Source: Salinicoccus sp. RF5
GTDB lineage: Bacteria > Bacillota > Bacilli > Staphylococcales > Salinicoccaceae
Length of the DNA stretch: 64,000 nucleotides
Direction of reading: 5' to 3'
Assembly (NCBI RefSeq): GCF_020786625.1
Contig: NZ_JAJGRC010000001.1
Span: forward strand, 124,001 to 188,000
Shown here piece by piece: positions 24,684 to 35,518 of this stretch (position 1 is the first letter of the stretch; the number at the start of each line of letters is the position of its first letter). The notes below the pieces were generated by a model. The model searched no databases. It saw nothing but the letters and a program-made list of their open reading frames with translations, and had not been told where the DNA came from. Position numbers and translations under genes: made by a program.

Positions 24684-27600
24684 ATGATCAATTTGAATGT
24701 TCACAGCTGCTACGAATTTTTGAATAGCAATATCAGGATTGATCAGCTGCTTAAGAAAGTATCTTCGGACGGGCAGACGGCTGTGGCACTGACCGACTTC
24801 AACCGTCTGCACGCCATCTACCAGTTCGTCAGCCGCGCGGATCATTTCGGCGTGAAGCCGCTGATCGGCATGGAAATCGCGGTGGATGACCAGCTGGATG
24901 GCATCCCCTTGGTCCTGATCGCAAAGAACACCCCGGGCTACCGTGAGCTGATCCGGCTCTCGGCTATGCTTTCCTACAAGGACCTGCACTACACACCTCA
25001 GAATTTCCTGACTAAAAATATCCACAACTGCCTCGTGATAGCAAAAGACGCTTCAGGCATTGAGATGATTGAGACGATACCCGTCGACCCGGCTGACAAA
25101 TATGCAAGCCACGAAGTGGCGGAATCTCCATTTGAACGTGTATTCATCAGGCGGTCCCACTACATATCCCCGGAGGACCTGCCTGCAAAGGAAGTGCTGA
25201 ATGCCATCCGCGACAACGGAAGGATCGATCCGGAAGAGATCCGCAATCTGCGGGGAGAGGACTATGTAAGGACTTTTGATGACCTGGACGAAGCGGAAAG
25301 GCAGTACCTGGAAAATAATGAGGCACTGGCCGGGAAATGTGATGTTACACTGCCCCGTGCCGAGCGGACACTGCCACATTATCCGCATCCGGACAATCAT
25401 GATTCGAAAGCTTTCCTATGGAATATGCTGAAGGCACAGCTTGAATCTAAGACCGATGGCAGTGATGCATATGTCGAAAGGCTTGAGTATGAATATGAAA
25501 TCATTGTGGAGATGGGTTACGAAGATTACTTCCTGATTGTGCAGGATGCCGTCAACTACGCAAAACAGCAGGGGATATATGTCGGGCCGGGCAGGGGGTC
25601 TTCAAGTGCGAGCCTCGTCTCCTTCCTGCTGAACATCACTGAAATAGACCCGCTCAAATACAATCTGCTGTTCGAACGCTTCCTGAACCCAGAACGTGTC
25701 ACGATGCCGGATATCGATATAGACTTCGAGGATACGAGACGGGATGAGGTCGTGGCGTACCTCATTGAGAAATATGGGGAGATGAATGTCGCCCATATCG
25801 TGACCTATGGGACGCTGAGTGCCAAGATGGCCGCGCGTGATGTCGGCCGGGTGCTTGGTTTCAGTAACGACGAATTGAAGATGATCTCAAACATCATCCC
25901 GGAGGCCCCTGGTACAAGGCTGGAAGAGGCGTTTGCCACAGATGCGTTCCAGTCTCTTGTTGAGGCGGATGAAAGGTACGGTGTCTATGCAGCCATGTGC
26001 CGCAAGATAGAAGGTTTGCCGCGCCATACGTCGACCCATGCTGCAGGCGTGCTGCTCAGTGAGGACAGGCTGACGGACAATGTGCCGGTCATCTTCAGTG
26101 AAGGGCACACCCTGAGCCAGTGGCCGATGAATGAAGTCGAGGGCTCGGGGCTCCTCAAGATCGATATCCTCGGCCTTAGGAACCTGTCGCTGCTCAAAAA
26201 TATGGTGACCCGGATAAAAAGGGTGGACGACGGATTCAGTCTGTCCGACCTCCCGGACGACCCTGACGTGTACCGGCTGCTCGGCCGCGGCATGACCCTG
26301 GGCGTATTCCAGCTCGAGTCCGACGGCATTCGGAAAGTCATCAGGGAGATGAAACCGGAACAGTTTCTGGACATCGTCGCCGTCAACGCCCTCTACCGTC
26401 CCGGACCGATGAAGGAAATCCCCAATTTCATCGCCGGCAAACGGAATCCCTCCTCCGTCAAGTATCCCCATGATGATATCAGGGACATCTTGAAGGAGAC
26501 ATATGGCGTCATCGTCTATCAGGAGCAGATCATGCAGATTGCCTCCAGGATTGCGGGATACTCCTATGCGGAAGCGGATATTCTGAGGCGTGCGATGAGC
26601 AAGAAGGACAGGGAGACGCTTGAACGGGAGCGCGGACATTTCGAGAAGGGTGCAGAAGCGTGTGGCTACAGCAGCAACGTCGGCCGCCATATCTTCAACC
26701 TGATCCTCGAATTTGCAGATTATGGCTTTCCGAAGAGTCATGCCGTCGCCTACAGCAGAATTTCCTACATGCTCTCCTACATCAAGACGAAGTTTCCGGA
26801 AATATTCTACTCGGTCATATTGTCCCATCACTATGGAAATGACGTGAAAGTGGAGCAGGTCATCAATGAGGTGAAGCAGAGGCAGATTAGGATGCATCCG
26901 CCGGACATCAACCGTTCGGTCTGGAGCAACAGGAGTGGAGACGGCATCCAGCTTGGTTTTTCGATGATCCGGGGTCTGACATACCGGATGAGCGAGGCGA
27001 TAATCGAGGCGCGCAAAGAAGGGCCATTCGAGGACATATATGAGCTTAAGACGCGTGTGAAGGATGTGGTGCTGGGCAGGAAGGTGCTGACACAGCTCAT
27101 TTTCTCGGGGGCGCTGGACTGTTTTGAGGAGAACCGGAAGACATTGCTCCAATCGCTGCCCATGCTCGATGAACTGAACTCCGAAGAGTATGCCCACGAC
27201 TCGTTCCTGAGTACACTGGGCTTCAACATAAAGAAGGAATACAATTACGCGGATGAAATGGATGATATCGAAAAGATAGAAGGGGAGAAGGAAGTCTTCG
27301 GTTTCCACCTGTCGGATCATCCCATCATTTCATTGCAGAAATCCCTGCAGTACATCCCATTTTCCCTCCTCCATCAGAAGAGGCAGGGGACCTATCTCGT
27401 ATTTTTTGAGAAAATCAAGACAATACGTACGAAAAAAGGGCAGAACATGGCCTTCGTCAGGATATCCGATGGATACCAGGAGATGGAAGGCGTCATCTTC
27501 CCGAAGGTGTATTTCAACGTTCATCCCAAGCTGTCGCACAGAATCGTCGCGGTGACCGGAAGGATCGAGGTCAGGAAGTCCCAGCCGCAGCTGATCATCG

Positions 27601-27824
27601 ATTCTGTGGAAGATGTGGAAACGTTCCGTGACGACTATATCCATAAGTCAAAAAGTGTCGTCATACGGAACTCTGCAAACTACGACATATCGGGACTGCT
27701 TGGTGCAGAAGGCATACCCGTCCATGATTTCGACCGGAAGGAAGAGCTTGGCAATGTTGAAAAATCAAACTTCCATAAGCTGCTGGAACACATTGATCTG
27801 TCTGATATCCGCCTGCTTGCGTGA
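24684..27824 (+). CDS. dnaE: DNA polymerase III alpha subunit DnaE
   Basis: A 1046-residue DnaE, the error-prone, primer-extending replicative polymerase of Firmicutes that works beside PolC. Domains: PHP (about 1-200, NVHSCYEF), polymerase palm with catalytic acidic residues in MPDIDIDFEDTRRDEV (about 340-355), GPGRGSSSASLVSFL before it, helix-hairpin-helix region (about 770-830) and an OB fold (about 900-1000). No DEDD exonuclease insertion is present. AAAGGGGG precedes the ATG. Length is close to staphylococcal DnaE. Co-transcription with nrnA is likely. Confidence 0.98.
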   Translation: MINLNVHSCYEFLNSNIRIDQLLKKVSSDGQTAVALTDFNRLHAIYQFVSRADHFGVKPLIGMEIAVDDQLDGIPLVLIAKNTPGYRELIRLSAMLSYKDLHYTPQNFLTKNIHNCLVIAKDASGIEMIETIPVDPADKYASHEVAESPFERVFIRRSHYISPEDLPAKEVLNAIRDNGRIDPEEIRNLRGEDYVRTFDDLDEAERQYLENNEALAGKCDVTLPRAERTLPHYPHPDNHDSKAFLWNMLKAQLESKTDGSDAYVERLEYEYEIIVEMGYEDYFLIVQDAVNYAKQQGIYVGPGRGSSSASLVSFLLNITEIDPLKYNLLFERFLNPERVTMPDIDIDFEDTRRDEVVAYLIEKYGEMNVAHIVTYGTLSAKMAARDVGRVLGFSNDELKMISNIIPEAPGTRLEEAFATDAFQSLVEADERYGVYAAMCRKIEGLPRHTSTHAAGVLLSEDRLTDNVPVIFSEGHTLSQWPMNEVEGSGLLKIDILGLRNLSLLKNMVTRIKRVDDGFSLSDLPDDPDVYRLLGRGMTLGVFQLESDGIRKVIREMKPEQFLDIVAVNALYRPGPMKEIPNFIAGKRNPSSVKYPHDDIRDILKETYGVIVYQEQIMQIASRIAGYSYAEADILRRAMSKKDRETLERERGHFEKGAEACGYSSNVGRHIFNLILEFADYGFPKSHAVAYSRISYMLSYIKTKFPEIFYSVILSHHYGNDVKVEQVINEVKQRQIRMHPPDINRSVWSNRSGDGIQLGFSMIRGLTYRMSEAIIEARKEGPFEDIYELKTRVKDVVLGRKVLTQLIFSGALDCFEENRKTLLQSLPMLDELNSEEYAHDSFLSTLGFNIKKEYNYADEMDDIEKIEGEKEVFGFHLSDHPIISLQKSLQYIPFSLLHQKRQGTYLVFFEKIKTIRTKKGQNMAFVRISDGYQEMEGVIFPKVYFNVHPKLSHRIVAVTGRIEVRKSQPQLIIDSVEDVETFRDDYIHKSKSVVIRNSANYDISGLLGAEGIPVHDFDRKEELGNVEKSNFHKLLEHIDLSDIRLLA

Positions 27825-27895
27825 ACTTGTTGTCATGGAAAATGGATAATGTTAATATAATTGGTGGTATGACCACTCAAGAAAGGAAGATCATA

Positions 27896-29119
27896 GTGTC
27901 CCTAAGAGATGATGCACTAGAAATGCATAGAGAAAAGCAAGGAAAACTTTCCGTAAACTCCAAAGTGGAGATAAAAGACAAGGAGGCGCTGAGCCTGGCC
28001 TATTCGCCGGGGGTGGCCGAGCCCTGCAAGGAAATTTATGAAGATGAACGCACGGTCTTCGACTATACGATAAAAAGCAATACCGTCGGCGTCATCACAG
28101 ACGGATCGGCCGTACTCGGCCTGGGCAATATCGGTGCGATGGCGAGCCTGCCGGTAATGGAAGGAAAAAGCGCCCTGTTCAAGAATTTTGCCGGAGTGGA
28201 TTCCTTTCCGCTTGCCCTGGATACGAATGATGTGGATGAAATAGTCAGGACGGTCAGGCTCCTCACGCCTGTTTTCGGCGGTATCAACCTTGAGGATATT
28301 TCTGCTCCGAGATGCTTCGAGATTGAAGAGCGTCTTGGACGTGAAACGGATATACCCGTTTTCCATGACGACCAGCACGGCACGGCTATCGTCACCCTGA
28401 GCGGTCTGATGAACGCCTTGAAGCTGACCGGAAAATCACTCAACCAGATCAAAGTTGTACTGAACGGCGCAGGCGCTGCCGGAGTGGCGATCGTCAAGCT
28501 GCTCCACAGTTTTGGTGTGAATGAGATGGTCATGTGCGATTCCAGAGGCGCAATCTATGAAGGCCGGCCGAACGGCATGAATGATGTGAAGGAGGAAGTC
28601 AGCCGATTCACCAACTATAATCGTGAGGAAGGTGAACTCAGTGATGTCATCAAAGGCGCTGATGTATTCATCGGTGTATCCGTTGCGGGCGCGCTGACGA
28701 AAGAGATGGTGGAGAGCATGGCCGAGAACCCGATCATATTCGCAATGGCCAACCCGAACCCTGAAATCATGCCGGAGGATGCGAAGGCTGCAGGCGCACT
28801 TGTCGTCGGAACGGGGCGGAGTGATTTCCCGAACCAGATCAATAACGTTCTGGCCTTCCCTGGAATATTCAGGGGTGCACTTGATGTCAGAGCGACAAAC
28901 ATCAATGAGGAAATGAAGAAGGCTGCGGTCCTTGCGATTGCGGACCTGATCGATGAAGATGATCTGCACAGCGACTATGTCATCCCCGAGCCGTTCAACA
29001 AGGAAGTGGCACCAAACGTGGCGCGGGCTGTGGCGGCAGCGGCGATGGAGACGGGTGTGAGCCGCATCAAGGTGGACCCGGATGAAGTCTATGATAAGGC
29101 TCGGAGGCTGACGCTATAG
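27896..29119 (+). CDS. NAD(P)-dependent malic enzyme
   Basis: A 407-residue malic enzyme converting malate to pyruvate and CO2, an anaplerotic/NADPH source that fits the fatty-acid genes downstream. Seen: SLAYSPGVAEPCKEIYED (about 32-49), TDGSAVLGLGNIGA (about 67-80), HDDQHGTAIVTLSGL (metal and substrate region, about 155-169) and the Rossmann VVLNGAGAAGVAI. I take GTG at 27896, 8 bases after AAGGAAG, giving the staphylococcal N-terminus VSLRDDAL; the frame stays open 25 codons upstream to overlap dnaE. A TATAAT at 27856-27861 may be a -10. Confidence 0.94.
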   Translation: MSLRDDALEMHREKQGKLSVNSKVEIKDKEALSLAYSPGVAEPCKEIYEDERTVFDYTIKSNTVGVITDGSAVLGLGNIGAMASLPVMEGKSALFKNFAGVDSFPLALDTNDVDEIVRTVRLLTPVFGGINLEDISAPRCFEIEERLGRETDIPVFHDDQHGTAIVTLSGLMNALKLTGKSLNQIKVVLNGAGAAGVAIVKLLHSFGVNEMVMCDSRGAIYEGRPNGMNDVKEEVSRFTNYNREEGELSDVIKGADVFIGVSVAGALTKEMVESMAENPIIFAMANPNPEIMPEDAKAAGALVVGTGRSDFPNQINNVLAFPGIFRGALDVRATNINEEMKKAAVLAIADLIDEDDLHSDYVIPEPFNKEVAPNVARAVAAAAMETGVSRIKVDPDEVYDKARRLTL

Positions 29120-29556
29120 TGTCTGATGAAATGGCGGAAAAAAAAGGGCTGGAAAATATTGTTGAAGAAATTCACAATCTCATCGAATCCGAAAATATCC
29201 AGGTGGGTGAAAAACTGCCAAGTGAAAGATATCTGAAGGAAAAGCTGAATGTGAGCAGACAGAGTGTAAGGGAAGCCCTGAGGGCGCTTGAACTTCTCGG
29301 CATCATCTACGTCAGGCGTGGAGAAGGGACATTTCTGGCTGACATCGACAGCCATCAGCTTTTCCAGCTCATCGGCAGATATCTGATACGGACGGAAAGG
29401 CAGCAGAATGAAATAGTTGAAATAAAACAGGTGATCGAGGCCTATGTGAAATCAAAGCACCAGGATGACACAGTGACTGTGCTTGATGATGACAATCAGA
29501 TCATGAAGAAGATCTACATCCTGCTCGACAAATATTCAAAAGCTTTCAAATCGTAA
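29119..29556 (+). CDS. short FadR/GntR-family transcriptional regulator
   Basis: A 145-residue regulator with a complete GntR winged helix (about 8-75: GEKLPSERYLKEKLNVSRQS, VREALRALELLGIIYVRRGE, GTFLADID). FadR-subfamily members normally continue with a helical ligand domain of about 120-150 residues; only about 70 remain here, ending after one or two helices. GTG at 29119 overlaps the last base of the malic enzyme stop, with GGAGG 11 bases upstream. Lying between malic enzyme and accD, it likely controls acetyl-CoA carboxylase or malate use; whether it senses a ligand is doubtful. Confidence 0.82.
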   Translation: MSDEMAEKKGLENIVEEIHNLIESENIQVGEKLPSERYLKEKLNVSRQSVREALRALELLGIIYVRRGEGTFLADIDSHQLFQLIGRYLIRTERQQNEIVEIKQVIEAYVKSKHQDDTVTVLDDDNQIMKKIYILLDKYSKAFKS

Positions 29557-29574
29557 AGAAGCAAGGGGTTTATT

Positions 29575-30426
29575 ATGCTAAAAGACTTGTTCTCCAAACT
29601 GAATAAAAAAGTGAACGAAACCGACCGTAATGATGGCACTTTCGAAAACAGCGAGGCCATCATGACGAAGTGTCCAAACTGCAAGAAGATACTGTACTCG
29701 AAGGAACTCTACAAGCGGCTGAATGTCTGCACGAATTGTGAACATCATCTTCCCATAACCGCTCCGGATCGTATGGAGGCGCTGATGGACGAAGGATCGG
29801 TGATGCCGATCCTCGAAAGCATCACTTCCGCGAACCCCCTGAACTTTCCCAACTATGAATCCAAGCTGAACAAGGATAAGGAGAAGACAGGGTTGAATGA
29901 AGCGGTCATCTGTGCGGAAGGGACCATCGAAGGGACACCTGCTGTAGTGGCCATCATGGACTCCAGGTTCAGGATGGGCAGCATGGGTTCCGCCGTCGGC
30001 GAAAAGCTGGCCAGAACCTTCGAATATGCTACAGAGCGCCGTCTTCCTGTGATCGTCTTTACGGCGAGTGGCGGTGCGCGCATGCAGGAGGGCATCATCT
30101 CACTGATGCAGATGGCAAAGGTGAGCGTGGCCATTGAGCGCCATAACCAGGCCGGGCTCCTCTATATCGCCTATATGACAAACCCGACGACGGGCGGGGT
30201 ATCTGCAAGCTTCGCATCCGTCGGGGATATCAACCTTGCTGAACGGGGTGCGCTCATCGGCTTTGCCGGCAGACGGGTGATAGAGGAGACCATCAAGGAA
30301 AAACTGCCGGATGATTTCCAGACAGCCGAATTCCTACTGAAGCATGGACAGCTGGATGAAGTCGTCAACCGCAGGGATATGAAGAGCTATCTCGGAAGAA
30401 TACTGAAACTGCATAGTGGGGTGTGA
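29575..30426 (+). CDS. accD: acetyl-CoA carboxylase carboxyltransferase beta subunit
   Basis: A 283-residue AccD, half of the carboxyltransferase that makes malonyl-CoA for fatty-acid synthesis. The N-terminal zinc ribbon has C33, C36, C52 and C55, and the crotonase-like domain shows [13 protein letters not shown] and [17 protein letters not shown] (about 161-177). In E. coli the zinc ribbon also binds its own mRNA. ATG at 29575 is 18 bases after the regulator gene. It overlaps the accA ribosome site. Confidence 0.97.
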   Translation: MLKDLFSKLNKKVNETDRNDGTFENSEAIMTKCPNCKKILYSKELYKRLNVCTNCEHHLPITAPDRMEALMDEGSVMPILESITSANPLNFPNYESKLNKDKEKTGLNEAVICAEGTIEGTPAVVAIMDSRFRMGSMGSAVGEKLARTFEYATERRLPVIVFTASGGARMQEGIISLMQMAKVSVAIERHNQAGLLYIAYMTNPTTGGVSASFASVGDINLAERGALIGFAGRRVIEETIKEKLPDDFQTAEFLLKHGQLDEVVNRRDMKSYLGRILKLHSGV

Positions 30427-30428
30427 CC

Positions 30429-32451
<2,023 letters not shown>

Positions 32452-32462
32452 GAGGAATTGAC

Positions 32463-34223
32463 ATGCGCAACACTAAGATAGTATGTACGATAGGACCCGC
32501 TTCCGAGTCACCTGAAATGCTGGAAAAGCTGATGGATGCAGGCATGAACATCGCCCGCCTGAACTTTTCCCATGGTGACCATGAAGAGCATCGGGCAAGG
32601 ATCGCGAACATAAGAAAAGCAGCGGACAAGCTTGGCCATACAGTAGCTATCCTGCTCGATACAAAAGGACCTGAAATCCGTACACATACGATGGAGAATG
32701 GGGAAATCGAACTTTCCAAGGGACAGAAGATCACCGTATCCATGGAAGAGGTCCTCGGGACGCCTGAGAAGTTTTCCGTAACTTACGCAGGGCTGATCGA
32801 TGATGTCGATACCGAAGACCGCATCCTGCTGGATGACGGGCTGATCGAGCTGAAAATCGACGACATTGACCATGATGCGAAAGAAATACACTGCCATGTC
32901 CTGAACGATGGCGTGTTGAAGAACAAGAAGGGCGTCAATGTACCCGGTGTATCCGTGAAACTTCCAGGCATCACCGAAAAGGACCGTGAAGACATCATTT
33001 TTGGCATCGGGGAAGGTGTCGACTTCATTGCAGCGAGCTTCATCCGTACGAACAGCGATGTGCTGGAGATACGTGAGCTGCTCGAAGAGCAGTCTGCCGA
33101 ATACATCAAGGTCATTCCGAAGATCGAGAACCAGGAAGGCATCGACAACATTGACGAGATCCTGGAAGTATCGGACGGCCTGATGGTGGCGCGCGGCGAC
33201 ATGGGTGTCGAGATTCCACCAGAGTCCGTACCGATGGTCCAGAAGGACCTCATCAAAAAATGCAATATGCTCGGAAAGCCAGTGATTACTGCCACCCAGA
33301 TGCTGGATTCCATGCAGTATAACCCGCGTTGTACACGTGCTGAAGCCAGTGACGTGGCCAATGCCATCTATGATGGCACGGATGCGGTGATGCTGAGCGG
33401 TGAGACGGCTGCCGGGGACTATCCATTGGAATCCGTACAGACGATGGCCAGCATCGCCGTTTCTGCTGAAGAGGCACAAGACTATAAGAAGCTCCTCTCT
33501 GCACGGACCAAGTCGCTACAGACGAACCTCGTCACGGCCATCGGTGTCTCCGTTGCCCATACGGCCCTCAACCTTCAGTGTCGTGCAATAGTGGCAGCCA
33601 CTGAATCAGGTCATACAGCGCGGATGATTTCGAAGTATCGCCCGCATGCTGACATCGTTGCCGTGACGCCGCATGAATATGTGGCCCGCCAACTCCAGCT
33701 TGTCTGGGGTGTGCATCCCGTCGTTAAGGAAGGAGAGCGGGACACTGATGAGTTGCTGAATGTATCCGTATCTGCGGCAATGGAAAAAGGTTTTGCCACA
33801 CACGGTGATCTGCTGATCATCACTGCAGGGGTGCCGGCTGGTGAAGCCGGAACGACCAACCTGATGAAACTGCACATCGTCGGGGACGTCCTCGTACGGG
33901 CCCAAGGGATCGGCAGAAGAAGTACTGTCGGCGAAGTTGTCATCATTAATTCATCAGACGACATCTCTAAAAAGGACGTCGAAGGAAAAATCATCGTTGT
34001 CCAGTCTGTGGACGCCGATATGACCCCTTATCTCGAAAAGGCTGCGGGTCTCGTCACCGTAGAAGGTGGGCTGACCTCCCATGGTGCCATTGTGGGGCTG
34101 AACTTGAATCTGCCGACGATCGTTGGTGCCAAGGAAGCGCTTGAAGTTCTTGAAGAAGGTATGACAATCACTGTAGATTCGGAACAGAACTGCATCTTCA
34201 GCGGTCATGCCAATGTACTATAG
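32463..34223 (+). CDS. pyk: pyruvate kinase with C-terminal PEP-utilising domain
   Basis: A 586-residue pyruvate kinase. The core barrel shows [52 protein letters not shown]-type substrate loop (written [15 protein letters not shown] near 240-254) and [15 protein letters not shown]. The last 110 residues form the extra domain of Firmicute enzymes, with [20 protein letters not shown] resembling the phosphohistidine domain of PEP-utilising enzymes. AGGAGG precedes the ATG. It forms an operon with pfkA. Confidence 0.98.
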   Translation: MRNTKIVCTIGPASESPEMLEKLMDAGMNIARLNFSHGDHEEHRARIANIRKAADKLGHTVAILLDTKGPEIRTHTMENGEIELSKGQKITVSMEEVLGTPEKFSVTYAGLIDDVDTEDRILLDDGLIELKIDDIDHDAKEIHCHVLNDGVLKNKKGVNVPGVSVKLPGITEKDREDIIFGIGEGVDFIAASFIRTNSDVLEIRELLEEQSAEYIKVIPKIENQEGIDNIDEILEVSDGLMVARGDMGVEIPPESVPMVQKDLIKKCNMLGKPVITATQMLDSMQYNPRCTRAEASDVANAIYDGTDAVMLSGETAAGDYPLESVQTMASIAVSAEEAQDYKKLLSARTKSLQTNLVTAIGVSVAHTALNLQCRAIVAATESGHTARMISKYRPHADIVAVTPHEYVARQLQLVWGVHPVVKEGERDTDELLNVSVSAAMEKGFATHGDLLIITAGVPAGEAGTTNLMKLHIVGDVLVRAQGIGRRSTVGEVVIINSSDDISKKDVEGKIIVVQSVDADMTPYLEKAAGLVTVEGGLTSHGAIVGLNLNLPTIVGAKEALEVLEEGMTITVDSEQNCIFSGHANVL

Positions 34224-34235
34224 GCACTATTCAGG

Positions 34236-34262
34236 AAAGGGTACTGTAAAAGTGCCCTTTTT
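34236..34262 (+). terminator. pfkA-pyk terminator
   Basis: 10-bp stem AAAGGGTACT / AGTGCCCTTT (one wobble pair) with GTAAA loop and T tail, 12 bases after pyk. Confidence 0.8.
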
Positions 34263-34313
34263 GTTGTTGTAGAGCAAAGGGACGGCCGGTATAATGTAGA
34301 TGAGGTGGCGGAG

Positions 34314-35057
34314 ATGAAAAAATTACTATTATTGGCAGTCATGCTGTGGCTGGCTGCATGCGGCAATGGGGCCGATGAGTCCGGAGCCGAGAATCCGGAA
34401 GAACAGAATGAGGAAACGACGGAATCCCATGAAGGGGAGACGCAATCTGAAGAAGAGGAAAGTTCGATGACTGCTTCCGAACTGCTGGATGAATCATCAT
34501 CGGCATGGGGGGACACTGTAAGCTATGAAGCGAGACAGACGTCCACTATTTCTTCTGGTGAAAGCCAGTATGTGTTCAGGACCATCACGACAAGAAGCGA
34601 AGCGGATGAAATCAAAGTGGAAGTTGATGATGGGGAAGAAATCAAGACACACTATATCGTTGAAGGTGAGCATTTCATCTATCAGGGTAACAACACCGAA
34701 GCGCAGGATGCGCCGCGGGAAATCGACGGCAGCGAATATGGTGCGCTCATCTCCGGTCTTGAACCCTATAGGGAAGGGACGGTAACGGAGGTCGAATCCG
34801 GCTATGAGCTTCGCTATACCATGGATGGTAAAGAGGGTGCCGAGCCATTCCTCGATGATGGGATGGCAGAGCTGCTCGACGATGTCGATACATTCAGCGG
34901 CCAGGTGACGCTACAGTTCAATGATGAATTTCAGTACACCGAAGCCAAGTTCACTCTGACGGTCGGTTCAGATGAGGAAGAGGTGAACATCATCTCGAAT
35001 ATCACCATGGACAGGATCGGGGAAGTCGACAGGATTGAAAAACCGAAAAATATGTAG
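34314..35057 (+). CDS. predicted lipoprotein, DUF6612/LppX-like layout
   Basis: A 247-residue secreted lipoprotein: a hydrophobic signal peptide ending in lipobox LAAC with C16, a low-complexity Glu/Ser linker (about 17-57) and a beta-rich domain (about 60-240) with the repeated pattern of lipid- or peptide-binding lipoproteins such as LppX/LolA-like folds. Function unknown; the acidic linker suits a high-salt outside. ATG at 34314 follows GAGGTGG at 6 bases; an in-frame GTG at 34305 is less likely. It stands alone between two terminators. Confidence 0.75.
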   Translation: MKKLLLLAVMLWLAACGNGADESGAENPEEQNEETTESHEGETQSEEEESSMTASELLDESSSAWGDTVSYEARQTSTISSGESQYVFRTITTRSEADEIKVEVDDGEEIKTHYIVEGEHFIYQGNNTEAQDAPREIDGSEYGALISGLEPYREGTVTEVESGYELRYTMDGKEGAEPFLDDGMAELLDDVDTFSGQVTLQFNDEFQYTEAKFTLTVGSDEEEVNIISNITMDRIGEVDRIEKPKNM

Positions 35058-35065
35058 CAGAAGCG

Positions 35066-35092
35066 GCCGTTCAGGAATGGACGGCTTTTTTT
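35066..35092 (+). terminator. terminator of the lipoprotein gene
   Basis: 7-bp stem GCCGTTC / GGACGGC with an AGGAAT loop and seven T residues, eight bases after the stop codon. Confidence 0.85.
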
Positions 35093-35101
35093 CATAATTT
35101 A

Positions 35102-35117
35102 TAGTAAGCGCTTACAT
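35102..35117. promoter_or_regulatory. CcpA cre-type operator upstream of the acetate-symporter operon
   Basis: TAGTAAGCGCTTACAT matches the cre consensus WTGNAARCGNWWWCAW at 15 of 16 positions and has the perfect core GTAAGCGCTTAC. It lies about 38 bases upstream of the -35 box of the DUF485/symporter promoter. Confidence 0.7.
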
Positions 35118-35154
35118 AATGTGTAATTTTATACGATTTTTACTATTCGAAAAA

Positions 35155-35183
35155 TTGACATTATTATACACCACCCATAGAAT
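35155..35183 (+). promoter_or_regulatory. sigma-A promoter of the DUF485-symporter operon
   Basis: TTGACA (35155-35160) and TAGAAT (35178-35183) are separated by 17 bases. The start of transcription would be near 35190, only a few bases ahead of the AAGGGGG ribosome site. Confidence 0.85.
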
Positions 35184-35206
35184 GTTAGTTACAAGGGGGA
35201 ATTGAA

Positions 35207-35518
35207 ATGTCAAATATTGATTATAAGAAGATTTCTGATCAGCCTGAATTCGAGGCGCTTCTCAGAAAGCGGAATAAGTTCATCCTGCCGATCAGCATCT
35301 TCTTCATCATCGCTACGCTTATTTTTCCGGTACTGACGGGATACACCGACCTGCTCAATTATGAGGCGTTCGGTAACATTTCATGGGCGTGGATCTACGC
35401 AATTATGCTTTTCATCATGGTCTGGACACTTGTCACAATCTACATGAAAAGGGCGAAGGAGTTCGACAAGGAAGCCGATGAAATCATCAGAAAGTACAGG
35501 GAAGGGGAATACAAATGA
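35207..35518 (+). CDS. DUF485 small membrane protein (YwcB/YjcH-like)
   Basis: A 103-residue protein with two transmembrane helices (about 26-46 and 62-82) between charged ends. DUF485 proteins are almost always paired with a sodium:solute symporter for acetate or related acids (YjcH-ActP in E. coli, YwcB-YwcA in B. subtilis), as here. It probably assists the transporter in the membrane. AAGGGGG precedes the ATG. It overlaps the symporter gene by four bases (ATGA), indicating coupled translation. Confidence 0.88.
   Translation: MSNIDYKKISDQPEFEALLRKRNKFILPISIFFIIATLIFPVLTGYTDLLNYEAFGNISWAWIYAIMLFIMVWTLVTIYMKRAKEFDKEADEIIRKYREGEYK

Noticed and set aside
25887-27320. 477-codon minus-strand ORF
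   Set aside because: Lies wholly inside dnaE on the other strand with no family signature.
27830-27861. Promoter for the malic enzyme gene (TTGTCA and TATAAT)
   Set aside because: The spacer is 20 bases, too long to claim; only the -10 is mentioned.
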